Assembly: GCA_937894565.1 (NCBI GenBank)
Contig: CALBHK010000312.1
Span: forward strand, 1 to 9,153
Source of the DNA: an uncultured Chlamydiae bacterium
GTDB lineage: Bacteria; Chlamydiota; Chlamydiia; Chlamydiales; CALBHK01
Length of the DNA stretch: 9,153 nucleotides
Direction of reading: 5' to 3'
Part shown: positions 1-6,990 of the stretch, piece by piece
How positions within the stretch are numbered: the stretch's first letter is position 1
How the letters are laid out: each line of letters begins with the position of its first letter
Translations under genes and position numbers: made by a program
The notes under the pieces: model-generated
What the model was told of the DNA's origin: nothing
Seen by the model: the letters and a program-made list of their open reading frames with translations, nothing else
Database searches by the model: none

Positions 1-539
1 TTCTTGTTCAGCAACAGTCCTGTCAGAAAGGAAAAAATTTGCATCTTCACTCTTAATTTCGGAATCCTCGATGGTTTTTAAGATTTTATGCGCACTTTAA
101 AAAGCTGACAGCTTTACACAAACAACTCCCTGCAGCGACTTTTATACTATTCATGCCATCTCCATTTTTCGCCAAATTAATCGACAAACTCGTTTCTGTG
201 AACTTACACTTATTTTATCTTCAAAAAATAAAACTCCAGTTGGATTAACCTGGCTCACAATAAATTCAGAATCAAATGCTGAATTTAGTCAGCCATCCTT
301 GTAACGAATATTGGTCAGTACAAATTGCTTAATCTGCCCTTGAAACTGGGAAGCTGGATAGAATTGCCAGTGAACTATTATTAATATAAATTTTACTACA
401 ATCCCAAATAAATTTGCTTCAGTTGCTTAGCATGGACTTTCATGTGAAATCCTGCAAACCAAACCCATTGCAAATGTGTCAAATTTCCAAACCATGGATG
501 GGGAACCTGCCTGCCCGTCAACCCCTTAATTAAAGACAC
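1..539. other. Region without a supportable gene; degenerate coding fragments
   Basis: No intact gene is visible. On the minus strand a protein-like frame runs from about 97 off the left edge (it reads SAHKILKTIEDSEIKSEDAN and onward). It has no start codon and a stop just upstream. A second minus-strand stretch at about 167-290 contains VNPTGVLFFEDK, and a third at about 395-520 contains HPWFGNLTHLQWVWF. All are short, start-less and bounded by stops, and the plus strand over the same bases also gives open frames. The simplest reading is decayed sequence beside a mobile element. The outer end of the IS3 fragment should lie somewhere in 470-539, but its terminal inverted repeat cannot be fixed because the other end is missing. 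Confidence 0.4.
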
Positions 540-1148
540 TTAGACGGCGACGACTCTGGGTGTAATTTCTCCATTATTAAATCTTTCAATAAACATCTTT
601 GGACTTAAATTTCCAATTGAACCATGCAGTCTTCTGTTATTATAAAACTCTATAAATCTTATCATTGCTTCATAAACCTCTTCAAAATTTCTAAAATATC
701 TAACCTGTAAAACTTCTGCCTCAAGTATGGAGTTAAATGCTTCTATGTATGCATTTCTATCTGGTGATCTTGGTGGGATAAATTCATGGGTTAACTTTTT
801 TTCTAAATTTTTTAAATAAAAATAAAATTTATTTGAACTCATCTGGGGACCATTATCACTTCTTATTACTAACGGAGTCTCTGAGGGAATGTTTTCATTT
901 TGAATGGCTTGATTCAGCGTAAATACTAAATCTCCTGCTTTACAAGTTTTTCCTATGTACCAGCCTGTAATCTTCTTGGTAAACACATCTATAAAGCCTA
1001 AGAAAAAACACCAACGATTTTCTCCATGGATCCAAATATATTTTAAATCAAATTGCCATAACTGATTTGGACCACTAATGTTAGAGTAACGACATCTACT
1101 CTTTACAAAAAATCTTTTGCTCTTAATGCCATGTTTAAATAATAAAAG
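540..1148 (-). pseudogene. IS3-family transposase OrfB, 5'-truncated (DDE integrase core)
   Basis: This is the catalytic (rve-type) domain of an IS3-family transposase, which cuts and joins DNA with a DDE acid triad. All three acids are visible. The first D is in WQFDLKYIW (about 1047-1049), the second D in IRSDNGPQ, and the E in NAYIEAF, followed by FYNNRRLHGSIG, which is typical of the C-terminus. The gap from second D to E is 37 residues, two more than the classic DD35E. The only start in frame is GTG at 986, but homology clearly continues upstream of it (PNQLWQFDLKYIW, KHGIKSKRFF). That start would delete the first catalytic D, so it is not real. The N-terminal part of OrfB and all of OrfA are missing. 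At about 1140-1148 the sequence changes into a recombinase gene on the other strand, so this is a rearranged remnant, probably inactive. Confidence 0.85.
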
Positions 1149-2172
1149 ATCGTTATCAGAGCGTTTGGGGCTTTTGCCAAAGTCCGTGAACCCAAAGCAT
1201 GTGTTTGATCAGATGGAACGCTTATCAGTTCAAAAAGATGGCTTAGAAAAAGAGGTTTTAGAATTAAAACGGAATAATGAAAGTGAAAATGTCGCTGTGG
1301 GAATGGCTGATTTTAATCAGTTTAAGGCTGTGATTGTGGATTTGTTGGAAAACGAAAATGATCCTGTGGTAAAGACAGCGATCATTCAAAAAATGGTTCA
1401 CAAAATCATTTTGAAAAAAGATGAGATTAAGATTTTCTTTTACGTTGGTGAAAAGTACTACAAACGGGAGCTTGCAATCGCAGGCTCTCGTATTCTGCCA
1501 ACCGCCGTGACTGATACCCCTAAAAACGAAATCTTCACCTCAGAAAGCGCCCAATCCGCGCTTATATCAGAAAAAAGACGCACCTCGGACCTCCCTGTTT
1601 TTCACGGGAACCCGAAGACATCTGAATTTTTAAATTTGAAACCGAACTTTTTTTATGACGCTGGTTCGAACAGCTTGAAAAATGGTAGCCATCTTCCAAC
1701 AACCTGCAATCTAAGTCAAGTACATGATTTTGTTGGAATTCAAGTCCACTTAATTTCCCATGAAAATGCGGATTTCAAAGCCCTTTACGAGCAGGGCCAC
1801 TCCATCAAAGAAATCGCAAAACAATACGCAACTCCATTTACAACTGTACGAAGTCATTTAGTTCGGTTGGGAGTGACGCTCAGGCCGAATAAATCCGTCA
1901 GCTTTCTTGGAAACATACGTCAAACGTTTAAGAGCGGAGCGCCGCCGCCATACGGCTATTGCTACCTTGAGGGCCGCCTTCAAAAGGACCCTCGCGAATA
2001 TCCGATCTTACAAATGATTGAAAAGCAGCGGCAGCTGGGAAGAACCCCAACGGAGATTGCACACTTTCTTGACGGCAAAAAATTAAAAACTCGTCACGGC
2101 GTAAGCTGGAAGCAAGCGCACGTTTTTAACATCGTTCAAAAACTTAAAAATAAACAAATCACTCTTTCATAA
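1141..2172 (+). pseudogene. Large serine recombinase, 3' remnant (coiled coil, HTH, recombinase-like domain)
   Basis: This is the C-terminal part of a site-specific serine recombinase of the kind that integrates phages and conjugative elements. A charged coiled coil (about 1192-1280, containing LSVQKDGLEKEVLELK) and the segment at 1372-1450 (KTAIIQKMVHKIILKKDEIKI) match the usual tail of the family. After a poorly conserved linker there is a helix-turn-helix-like stretch (about 1774-1875, SIKEIAKQYATPFTTVRSHL). A second stretch (about 1930-2150) resembles the Recombinase domain (PPPYGYCYLEGRL, then LGRTPTEIAHFLDGKKLKTR and GVSWKQA). The N-terminal resolvase domain with its catalytic serine is absent. 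The open frame extends back to a TTG at 1117, but those codons lie inside the IS3 fragment and have no ribosome binding site. The gene was therefore truncated by the IS or by a rearrangement. A recombinase-like domain after the coiled coil is unusual, and the residual protein cannot catalyse recombination. Confidence 0.75.
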
Positions 2173-2182
2173 GGAGCAAAAA

Positions 2183-2404
2183 ATGAATTTAGATAAACTC
2201 ATCTCCCTTTCTGTAGCGGCCGTTCTAGCCCTTTCAGTGACGATGAACCTCGATCAACTACAGACCTGGATCTGGCGTGCTCAAGCAAAACTCATCTATG
2301 AATCGCGCACAAAAACTTGGGGAAGTCCACGGTTCTTTCCGCGCCCAACCGATAATCGCCAAAGCAAAATGAAAGAAGTGAAAAGCAAATCCAATCAGTT
2401 TTAA
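2183..2404 (+). CDS. Small membrane-anchored protein of unknown function, coupled to recombinase
   Basis: A 73-residue protein that I do not recognise. Residues about 5-20 (KLISLSVAAVLALSVT) form a hydrophobic segment suited to a membrane anchor or uncleaved signal. The remainder is basic (RTKTWGSPRFFPRP, then KMKEVKSKSNQF), suggesting a cytoplasmic or nucleic-acid-facing tail. The start is well supported: AAGGAG at 2171-2176 overlaps the recombinase stop codon and lies 6 bases before the ATG. This indicates translational coupling with the recombinase, so the protein may be an accessory product of the same mobile element. It is short and lacks recognisable motifs, so no function is assigned. 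Confidence 0.6.
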   Translation: MNLDKLISLSVAAVLALSVTMNLDQLQTWIWRAQAKLIYESRTKTWGSPRFFPRPTDNRQSKMKEVKSKSNQF

Positions 2405-2460
2405 TCATCACACTTCAAATCTCCCTATTGGATAGACGCTTTTACGAAGACCGACCTTTT

Positions 2461-2637
2461 CTCGCATCTCCGCACGGGCATCGCGCCAGCCCCTTCGGGA
2501 TCTGTCACGAGCCCTGCCGCTTACGCGTGTCGATGCGCGGTCGATCTACTTCAAAGCTGGTTTGCCTCCTAGGAGCCCTCTCCCTCTGTGAAGGGCCCCT
2601 CAATCAAAAGGCAAAGCCCAATCAAAGGGAGATCAAC
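2461..2637 (+). ncRNA. GC-rich leader with predicted secondary structure (candidate 5' UTR RNA)
   Basis: This non-coding stretch before the zinc-ribbon gene is much richer in GC than its surroundings and carries several complementary segments. CGCATC at 2463-2468 can pair with GATGCG at 2532-2537, closing a large outer stem, and a CUUCGG tetraloop-type turn lies at about 2492-2497. CTCCTAGGAG at 2566-2575 is a perfect 10-base palindrome. CCCT and AGGG around 2582-2594 could form a further small hairpin. The AGGGAG ribosome binding site (2626-2631) follows. An open frame runs through it from 2428, but its translation is low-complexity, so I treat it as untranslated. It could be a structured regulatory leader or an element-borne DNA site. 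No known riboswitch class is recognised. Confidence 0.35.
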
Positions 2638-3078
2638 ATGAATTCTGAATTGAAAGAAAAATTAACAAAACTTGCTTTTAACCGCTCACTTCCATTTTGC
2701 TATAATTGCTACCATGAATGTCCAACGGGTCGTTGCGAATCTTGCGGCTCTGATGATCTTATGCGCTTGGTTCAAGGTGTGGGCTGTGAATATGGCACAG
2801 AGTGGATCGTCCAGCATATTCTCGAAACAGAACTCAATCCCGTGAATATTGAAGAATCATTCGAGGAAATGATTCGCGAGTGCTATCCCGAAACCACCAA
2901 AGTCGGCTGGATGGAATTTGATACGGTTACACTTATGAAAGAGCAAGATCCTATTTCTTGGCGTTGTGCTCTTGCAGAACACGAATCCAACGAAGAATCT
3001 GAAGGATTGATCGTTTCATTCGACGGAGGAGTAACATATTATAGAACAGATGAAGTCGAGAATCTCACATCGCCTTAA
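2638..3078 (+). CDS. Zinc-ribbon-like conserved protein of mobile elements, unknown function
   Basis: A 146-residue acidic protein. The N-terminal part carries a cysteine cluster fitting a zinc ribbon: CYNCYHECPTGRCESC at about residues 21-36, with five cysteines. The rest is rich in E and D with aromatic residues (CEYGTEWIVQHIL, CYPETTKVGWMEFDTV, ISWRCALAEHE, SFDGGVTYY) and looks like a compact globular domain. From memory, close relatives occur on conjugative plasmids and integrative elements without an assigned role. That fits its place behind the recombinase remnant. ATG 2638 is chosen over the longer frame from 2428 because AGGGAG sits 6 bases upstream and the upstream translation is not protein-like. 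Its function is unknown. The cysteines suggest metal binding and possibly nucleic-acid or protein contact. Confidence 0.7.
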   Translation: MNSELKEKLTKLAFNRSLPFCYNCYHECPTGRCESCGSDDLMRLVQGVGCEYGTEWIVQHILETELNPVNIEESFEEMIRECYPETTKVGWMEFDTVTLMKEQDPISWRCALAEHESNEESEGLIVSFDGGVTYYRTDEVENLTSP

Positions 3079-3204
3079 GAAAGAGGTGGTGTATCTTTTG
3101 ATACTCGGATTGCTCTGCAATCTCAAAACGAAACATTTTGATATTTTAAATAAAATTCAAATGAATACTATTTACAACCGCAATACACCGACCGAATAGA
3201 TAAT
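3079..3204. other. Intergenic spacer with small hairpin, AT-rich
   Basis: The spacer separates the mobile-element genes from the signalling operon. GTATC at 3091-3095 and GATAC at 3100-3104 form a five-pair stem with a TTTT loop. No T-tract follows, so it is a poor intrinsic terminator. The AT-rich stretch 3135-3180 is a likely place for the promoter of the PAS-GGDEF operon, but I cannot define -35 and -10 boxes with normal spacing. No clear ribosome binding site precedes ATG 3205. Confidence 0.35.
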
Positions 3205-4587
3205 ATGGAATTGGCGCTTACTGAGCTTAATCAAATCTACGACGATATACAAGATCCTGTTTGCATCTTTGACATCAATGGAAATGTCTTTTACTGCAAT
3301 GAGGCGTTTGCCTCGATTTCAGGTGTTTCACTAGTTAGATTGTTGAAACAAAAAGTCAGCCTTTTTAACACGATCAAAACAATAGATGATTCTATATTTG
3401 ATTTTGCAACGGTTGAAAATTTTTTAACCGAAGATGGCATCAGAATTTGTAAATATGAAACTGAAAAGACTTTGAGGGGACTTGGGCAATTTCAATTTAA
3501 AAATTTTTACCCATTGTCTGATTTTGATAAAAATTTATATTTTTTAACGTTTAAGGATTTAACCGTTGAAGAAGAATTAGTTCGATCTTTCAAATTTGAA
3601 ACTTCTATTTTAAATAAAAAAATTGTAGAGATGAATCAACTTGTTGATATTTTTCAGAAGATTCGACTTCTCGACAAACCACAACAAATTTTAAATGAGT
3701 ACTTAAATTACTTTATTAAATCGTCAAAAATTTCAACGGCAGCAATCTATGCCGAAGAGTCGATGAAATTTATAAACAATCCGCATCTAGATAATTCTGT
3801 AAGCACTGTTGAAATAGAAAATGAATTAAATCCTTATTTTCGGGAAAGAGTCGTATCTAAGTATATAAGCCATAAATTAAAGATTCAAAGTAAAAAGGGC
3901 CAAGCCTATTTCTGTAGTATTGTTCCATTTCGATTCGGAAGCAAATCCATGAACGTCGTATTTCTTTTTGAGACCTTAGACATGATGAATGAGTTTCCCC
4001 ATCAGTCTGCCATCATTTTGAATGAGCAACTTAATCTTATTATCAATAATCTGAACTTGAAAGAACTTTCATACACTGACGGATTAACACGTCTTAAAAA
4101 TAATATGTATTTTCGAAATAAATTAGATGAGATTTTTGCGAAAAATCAAAGCGCTCATCTCGTCTTACTAGATGTTGATTTTTTCAAGCGAATTAATGAT
4201 CAATATGGCCATCCTGGGGGAGACGAAGTTCTTATTTTCCTAGGAGAAACGATTACAAAAAAAATGTCACAATATAAAACTGTTCAAGAAGACGCAACAA
4301 TTGCAAGAATTGGTGGCGAAGAGTTTGCGGTGTTAATACCAAATCTTAGTACAGAATTCGCTAAGGACTTTGCAGAAGATCTGCGGAAAAGTGTCGAACA
4401 ATCCAAAGTGAAGTTCAACGAGAATGAAATTTGTTTTACAATTAGCTTAGGAATTGCAGGATCTGCGTCAGTCAGAATTGGAGAAAAGCAAGGACCAAAG
4501 ATTCTTTACAAACTGGCAGATGATGCTCTTTATATATCAAAACGGACTGGTCGCAATCGGCTCACTGTGACACATGAAAATGAATAA
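3205..4587 (+). CDS. PAS-GGDEF diguanylate cyclase
   Basis: This 460-residue enzyme is predicted to make cyclic di-GMP from two GTP. An N-terminal PAS sensor domain covers about residues 5-115 (DPVCIFDINGNVFYCNEAF is typical). It is followed by a linker helix and a GAF-like region at about 130-285. The GGDEF domain starts near D292 (TDGLTRLKN) and contains DVDFFKRINDQYGHPGGDE (from residue 323) and the active-site loop RIGGEEF (G370-F374). GGEEF is a catalytically competent form. The inhibitory I-site (RxxD, with R nine residues before the motif) is absent: Q and A occupy those positions, so product inhibition through this site is not expected. There is no signal peptide or membrane helix, so it is probably cytosolic and senses an internal cue. 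The next gene starts inside its last codons, indicating an operon. Confidence 0.93.
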   Translation: MELALTELNQIYDDIQDPVCIFDINGNVFYCNEAFASISGVSLVRLLKQKVSLFNTIKTIDDSIFDFATVENFLTEDGIRICKYETEKTLRGLGQFQFKNFYPLSDFDKNLYFLTFKDLTVEEELVRSFKFETSILNKKIVEMNQLVDIFQKIRLLDKPQQILNEYLNYFIKSSKISTAAIYAEESMKFINNPHLDNSVSTVEIENELNPYFRERVVSKYISHKLKIQSKKGQAYFCSIVPFRFGSKSMNVVFLFETLDMMNEFPHQSAIILNEQLNLIINNLNLKELSYTDGLTRLKNNMYFRNKLDEIFAKNQSAHLVLLDVDFFKRINDQYGHPGGDEVLIFLGETITKKMSQYKTVQEDATIARIGGEEFAVLIPNLSTEFAKDFAEDLRKSVEQSKVKFNENEICFTISLGIAGSASVRIGEKQGPKILYKLADDALYISKRTGRNRLTVTHENE

Positions 4588-5329
4588 AAATATTTTTAAT
4601 TTGGATGAGAAATTTCTGGAAGTGCTAAAAAATGAAAATAATATTTCTGATAGGATTCTTTTATCTAATAACCTATCTGGCATCGAAGTTGTGGATATCG
4701 CACTTGAAAAAAAGCTAAATGCTGTCTTACAAAATTCGATTTTTTCACTTCAAGAAAAACTAAGCTTATTACATAAAATAGACGTAGAAAACATTTTCGA
4801 TCCAGATTTTCCAATCATCGAATCAAAACCAAAATTCTTTGATTATAAATTTCAAGATGATAGGGTTGAAATTATTAACGCTCTTTTTGAGTTATTTGGA
4901 GTGAATCTTAGATACTCAAAAAATTCCGAGCTGTATAATGTGGCTCAAGAGCTTATGATGAATGCGAACAATGCTATATTAGCTGCACAATCTGATCAAA
5001 AAAATGTAGAAGGGTTAAAACTGATATTTGAATGCAATAACAGCAAAAATTTATTTGCGATATCCGTGATTGATCCCGCAGGTGTTCTTGCGCCCTATTC
5101 TTTATTGCAGCAAATTCAGTCAGTTTTCAATAAGGGTTTTAAACAAGGTATGTCTAAAAAAAAAGAGGGCGCGGGTTTAGGTTCATCAATTATTTTCAAT
5201 TCATGCGATACCTTGATCATGGTAATTAAGCCTCAAGTAAGCACAAGAGTGACCGTCGTTTTACCTTATTTGATCGCTCAAAAAAAAATAGATCAGATTC
5301 AAAAATCTTTGATGATCATAGGAGGTTAG
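4574..5329 (+). CDS. GHKL (histidine-kinase-like) ATPase, probable partner-switch kinase
   Basis: A 251-residue protein with a C-terminal HATPase_c/GHKL fold. The N box is visible as E126-x3-N130 in QELMMNANNA, the G1 box as D167-P-A-G170, and the G2 box as G199-A-G201-L-G203 in KKKEGAGLGSS. Together they form an ATP pocket. The first 100 residues show no H-box (dimerisation histidine) I can identify, so it resembles a stand-alone RsbW/SpoIIAB-type kinase more than a full sensor kinase. The following gene encodes a STAS protein, the usual substrate or partner of such kinases, which supports a partner-switching role by inference. It overlaps the diguanylate cyclase by 14 bases. A second ATG at 4580 is an alternative start. 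I see no receiver domain or sigma factor in the window, so the output target is unknown. Confidence 0.75.
   Translation: MKMNKNIFNLDEKFLEVLKNENNISDRILLSNNLSGIEVVDIALEKKLNAVLQNSIFSLQEKLSLLHKIDVENIFDPDFPIIESKPKFFDYKFQDDRVEIINALFELFGVNLRYSKNSELYNVAQELMMNANNAILAAQSDQKNVEGLKLIFECNNSKNLFAISVIDPAGVLAPYSLLQQIQSVFNKGFKQGMSKKKEGAGLGSSIIFNSCDTLIMVIKPQVSTRVTVVLPYLIAQKKIDQIQKSLMIIGG
5320..5325 (+). promoter_or_regulatory. Ribosome binding site fixing a TTG start
   Basis: AGGAGG lies inside the last codons of the GHKL ATPase gene, five bases before TTG 5331. It is a perfect Shine-Dalgarno sequence. It justifies the rare TTG start of the STAS gene and implies coupled translation. Confidence 0.8.
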
Positions 5330-5330
5330 C

Positions 5331-5804
5331 TTGTCTAGATTAAAATACGAAATAGTAAAGTTGCCGGATTTCACACACCTAAAAATTACGGGTCAAATTG
5401 ACGAAACATTTCCATTGGAGCTTAGTCAAATTGAAATTGTAGGAATTTTGAGGATAGATTTACAAGGTCTGACATCAATCAACTCTTTGGGTATCCGAGA
5501 ATGGATAAGATTTTTTTCAAAAATCGAGAATCATCCTATTGAGCTTTTAAATTGTCCTAAGATTTTCATCGATCAAGTTAATATGGTGCAAGGTTTTATA
5601 AATCAGAAAGACATCGTTAAGTCATTTTATGTACCATATTTTAATGATCAAGAGAAACTAGAAAAAAATATTCTTTTTTCTTATGGAAAAGAGTATGGAA
5701 CAACTCCACTCAACGCTCACGATTTCATTATTGATGAAAAAGGAAGACGTTTAGAAATTGATGTCGTTGAATCAAAATATTTTAAGTTTTTAAAAACGAT
5801 TTAG
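5331..5804 (+). CDS. STAS-domain protein, anti-sigma-antagonist-like
   Basis: A 157-residue protein. Residues about 1-95 fit a STAS domain: an opening strand pattern (FTHLKITGQID), then RIDLQGLTSINSLGIREW, in which S52 sits where SpoIIAA/RsbV-type proteins are phosphorylated. The preceding GHKL ATPase is therefore the likely kinase, by inference. The C-terminal part (about 100-157, ending LEIDVVESKYFKFLKTI) resembles a tail that, as I recall, carries two Cys-x2-Cys pairs in related delta-proteobacterial STAS proteins. Here no cysteines are present at those places (PYFNDQEKLEKN, NAHDFIIDEKGRRL), so a metal site would be lost. The gene begins with TTG one base after the stop of the upstream gene, so the two are cotranslated. 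It may link c-di-GMP signalling to a partner-switch output. Confidence 0.78.
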   Translation: MSRLKYEIVKLPDFTHLKITGQIDETFPLELSQIEIVGILRIDLQGLTSINSLGIREWIRFFSKIENHPIELLNCPKIFIDQVNMVQGFINQKDIVKSFYVPYFNDQEKLEKNILFSYGKEYGTTPLNAHDFIIDEKGRRLEIDVVESKYFKFLKTI

Positions 5805-5876
5805 ATTTTATTTAGGCCGTATCATTTCGACACGTCAATCATATAGTGTGTTTGATCTCTTTTTTAAAAAAACCGT

Positions 5877-5903
5877 TTAAGTTTTTCTCAAACCAGACGA
5901 TAG
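5877..5903 (+). promoter_or_regulatory. FliA (sigma-28)-like promoter of the HD-GYP gene
   Basis: TTAAGTTT (5877-5884), an 11-base spacer and GACGATAG (5896-5903) match 13 of 16 positions of the motility sigma consensus TAAAGTTT-N11-GCCGATAA, with exact spacing. The expected transcription start falls at about 5909-5911, on the ATG of the HD-GYP gene. The transcript would then be leaderless, which agrees with the absence of a Shine-Dalgarno sequence. Prediction from sequence only. Confidence 0.5.
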
Positions 5904-5909
5904 TTTGGT

Positions 5910-6896
5910 ATGGGGATCTCGTCTGCCGACCTACTCTCAATTCCGATAGAATATATCGTGCCAAATGTAGATTTACCCGGTGATGTTTACTTTAAATTAA
6001 GCGAGCATAACTTCGTTGTTATTGGTCGGAAAGGTACAAGAGAAAAATTCAAAAGCTTACATTTCTATGAAAAAATTAAAAATGCTGTTTATATTCTAAA
6101 ATCGGACTTACGAAATTTCTCGTCATTAAAAGTTCTAAGCGCACGAGATGCGATGAAAAACGATAGTAATTCCACTTTGCAAAACGTGGATATTCTGTCC
6201 CAGGCCATGGATTCCGTATTTACCAGCGTCAATGAGCTTGGTTTCACCAGTGATGCCCTCGGAAGCACAAAATTTATTGCTAGCACGGTGCTAAAAATTA
6301 TCCAAGACAATCCAAAACTTTCCACACTCATGGACCTAATGAATTCAATATCAACTGACCTTGTTAGGCATTCAATGGCTGTAAGCATGGTTTCTACGCT
6401 AATAGCACAATCCAAAGGATGGAATAACCCATCGATACTTGAAAAAATAGCATTGGGCGCAATTCTTCACGACATCGGATTAAAAGAGTATCCATCTGAA
6501 TTCTTAAGCAAGCCCCGAAGTGAGTACTCGCCGGAAGATACGGCACATTATCAACGCCATGCTTTTAGAGGTCTTGAGATTTTAAAGACAATCGAAAACG
6601 TCCCAGAAGAAGTAATGGCGATAGTGGCTGAACACCATGAAAATTCAGCTGGCCGAGGGTATCCTCGTGCCATTCGGGATGTTCGACTACATCCATTTTC
6701 AAAAATCGTCGCACTTGCAGACTCATTTTGTGAGCTCACCTTTAAAGATAGTCAAAACCCCAATCCTGTTGAGCCAGATCAAGCCCTGCATCTGATTGAA
6801 TTTCATCTTGGACAACCCTTCAATAAAGACTGTTTCAACGCCCTTAAAAATATATTAACTCTGGGGATAAAAAGGGCTTCCATCAAAATTGTCTAA
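5910..6896 (+). CDS. HD-GYP c-di-GMP phosphodiesterase
   Basis: This 328-residue protein is predicted to hydrolyse cyclic di-GMP. The N-terminal part (about 15-75, containing LPGDVYFKLSEHNFVVIGRK) resembles the small beta-rich domain that often precedes HD-GYP domains in delta-proteobacteria and Bdellovibrio. The HD-GYP domain covers about 145-320. It shows an upstream metal histidine in VRHSMAV, H187-D188 in LHDIG, the HHE motif H242-H243-E244, and an intact G250-Y251-P252. A further aspartate lies in ALADSF. The catalytic set looks complete, so activity is expected. No membrane segment is seen. ATG 5910 is the first start and has no ribosome binding site, but a FliA-like promoter ends six bases upstream and suggests leaderless translation. 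It is separated by 105 bases from the STAS gene, so it may be expressed independently of the cyclase that it would oppose. Confidence 0.9.
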   Translation: MGISSADLLSIPIEYIVPNVDLPGDVYFKLSEHNFVVIGRKGTREKFKSLHFYEKIKNAVYILKSDLRNFSSLKVLSARDAMKNDSNSTLQNVDILSQAMDSVFTSVNELGFTSDALGSTKFIASTVLKIIQDNPKLSTLMDLMNSISTDLVRHSMAVSMVSTLIAQSKGWNNPSILEKIALGAILHDIGLKEYPSEFLSKPRSEYSPEDTAHYQRHAFRGLEILKTIENVPEEVMAIVAEHHENSAGRGYPRAIRDVRLHPFSKIVALADSFCELTFKDSQNPNPVEPDQALHLIEFHLGQPFNKDCFNALKNILTLGIKRASIKIV

Positions 6897-6957
6897 ATTG
6901 TCCAACTTGGCTTGTGCCAAAAAGAGACGTGCCTTGCCCAAAGCCTTACTAACACGG

Positions 6958-6986
6958 TTGACACACTGTACACTATAGAGTACAGT
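6958..6986 (+). promoter_or_regulatory. Promoter and palindromic operator of the toxin-antitoxin locus
   Basis: TTGACA (6958-6963), a 17-base spacer and TACAGT (6981-6986) make a sigma-70-type promoter. Overlapping the spacer and -10 box is a 22-base near-perfect palindrome: ACTGTAC (6965-6971), an 8-base centre containing CTATAG, and GTACAGT (6980-6986). Its reverse complement matches at 20 of 22 positions. This is the expected layout for autorepression by the antitoxin. The predicted transcription start lies close to ATG 6991, so the transcript would be nearly leaderless. Confidence 0.65.
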
Positions 6987-6990
6987 ATTT

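Noticed and set aside
476..539. GTGTC (476-480) and GACAC (535-539) as IS terminal inverted repeats
   Set aside because: Only five bases, both on the same side of the transposase, and the opposite IS end is missing for comparison.
2428..2637. N-terminal extension of the zinc-ribbon protein
   Set aside because: The translation is basic low-complexity sequence over a GC-rich structured leader, and the good ribosome binding site belongs to ATG 2638.
3091..3104. GTATC-TTTT-GATAC hairpin as terminator
   Set aside because: The stem is only five pairs and no T-tract follows.
6089..6415. Minus-strand open frame of 108 codons
   Set aside because: It lies antisense within the HD-GYP gene, and its translation is low in recognisable features.
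6907..6920. TTGGC-TTGT-GCCAA hairpin after the HD-GYP gene as terminator
   Set aside because: Five pairs followed by A residues rather than T residues; too weak to call.
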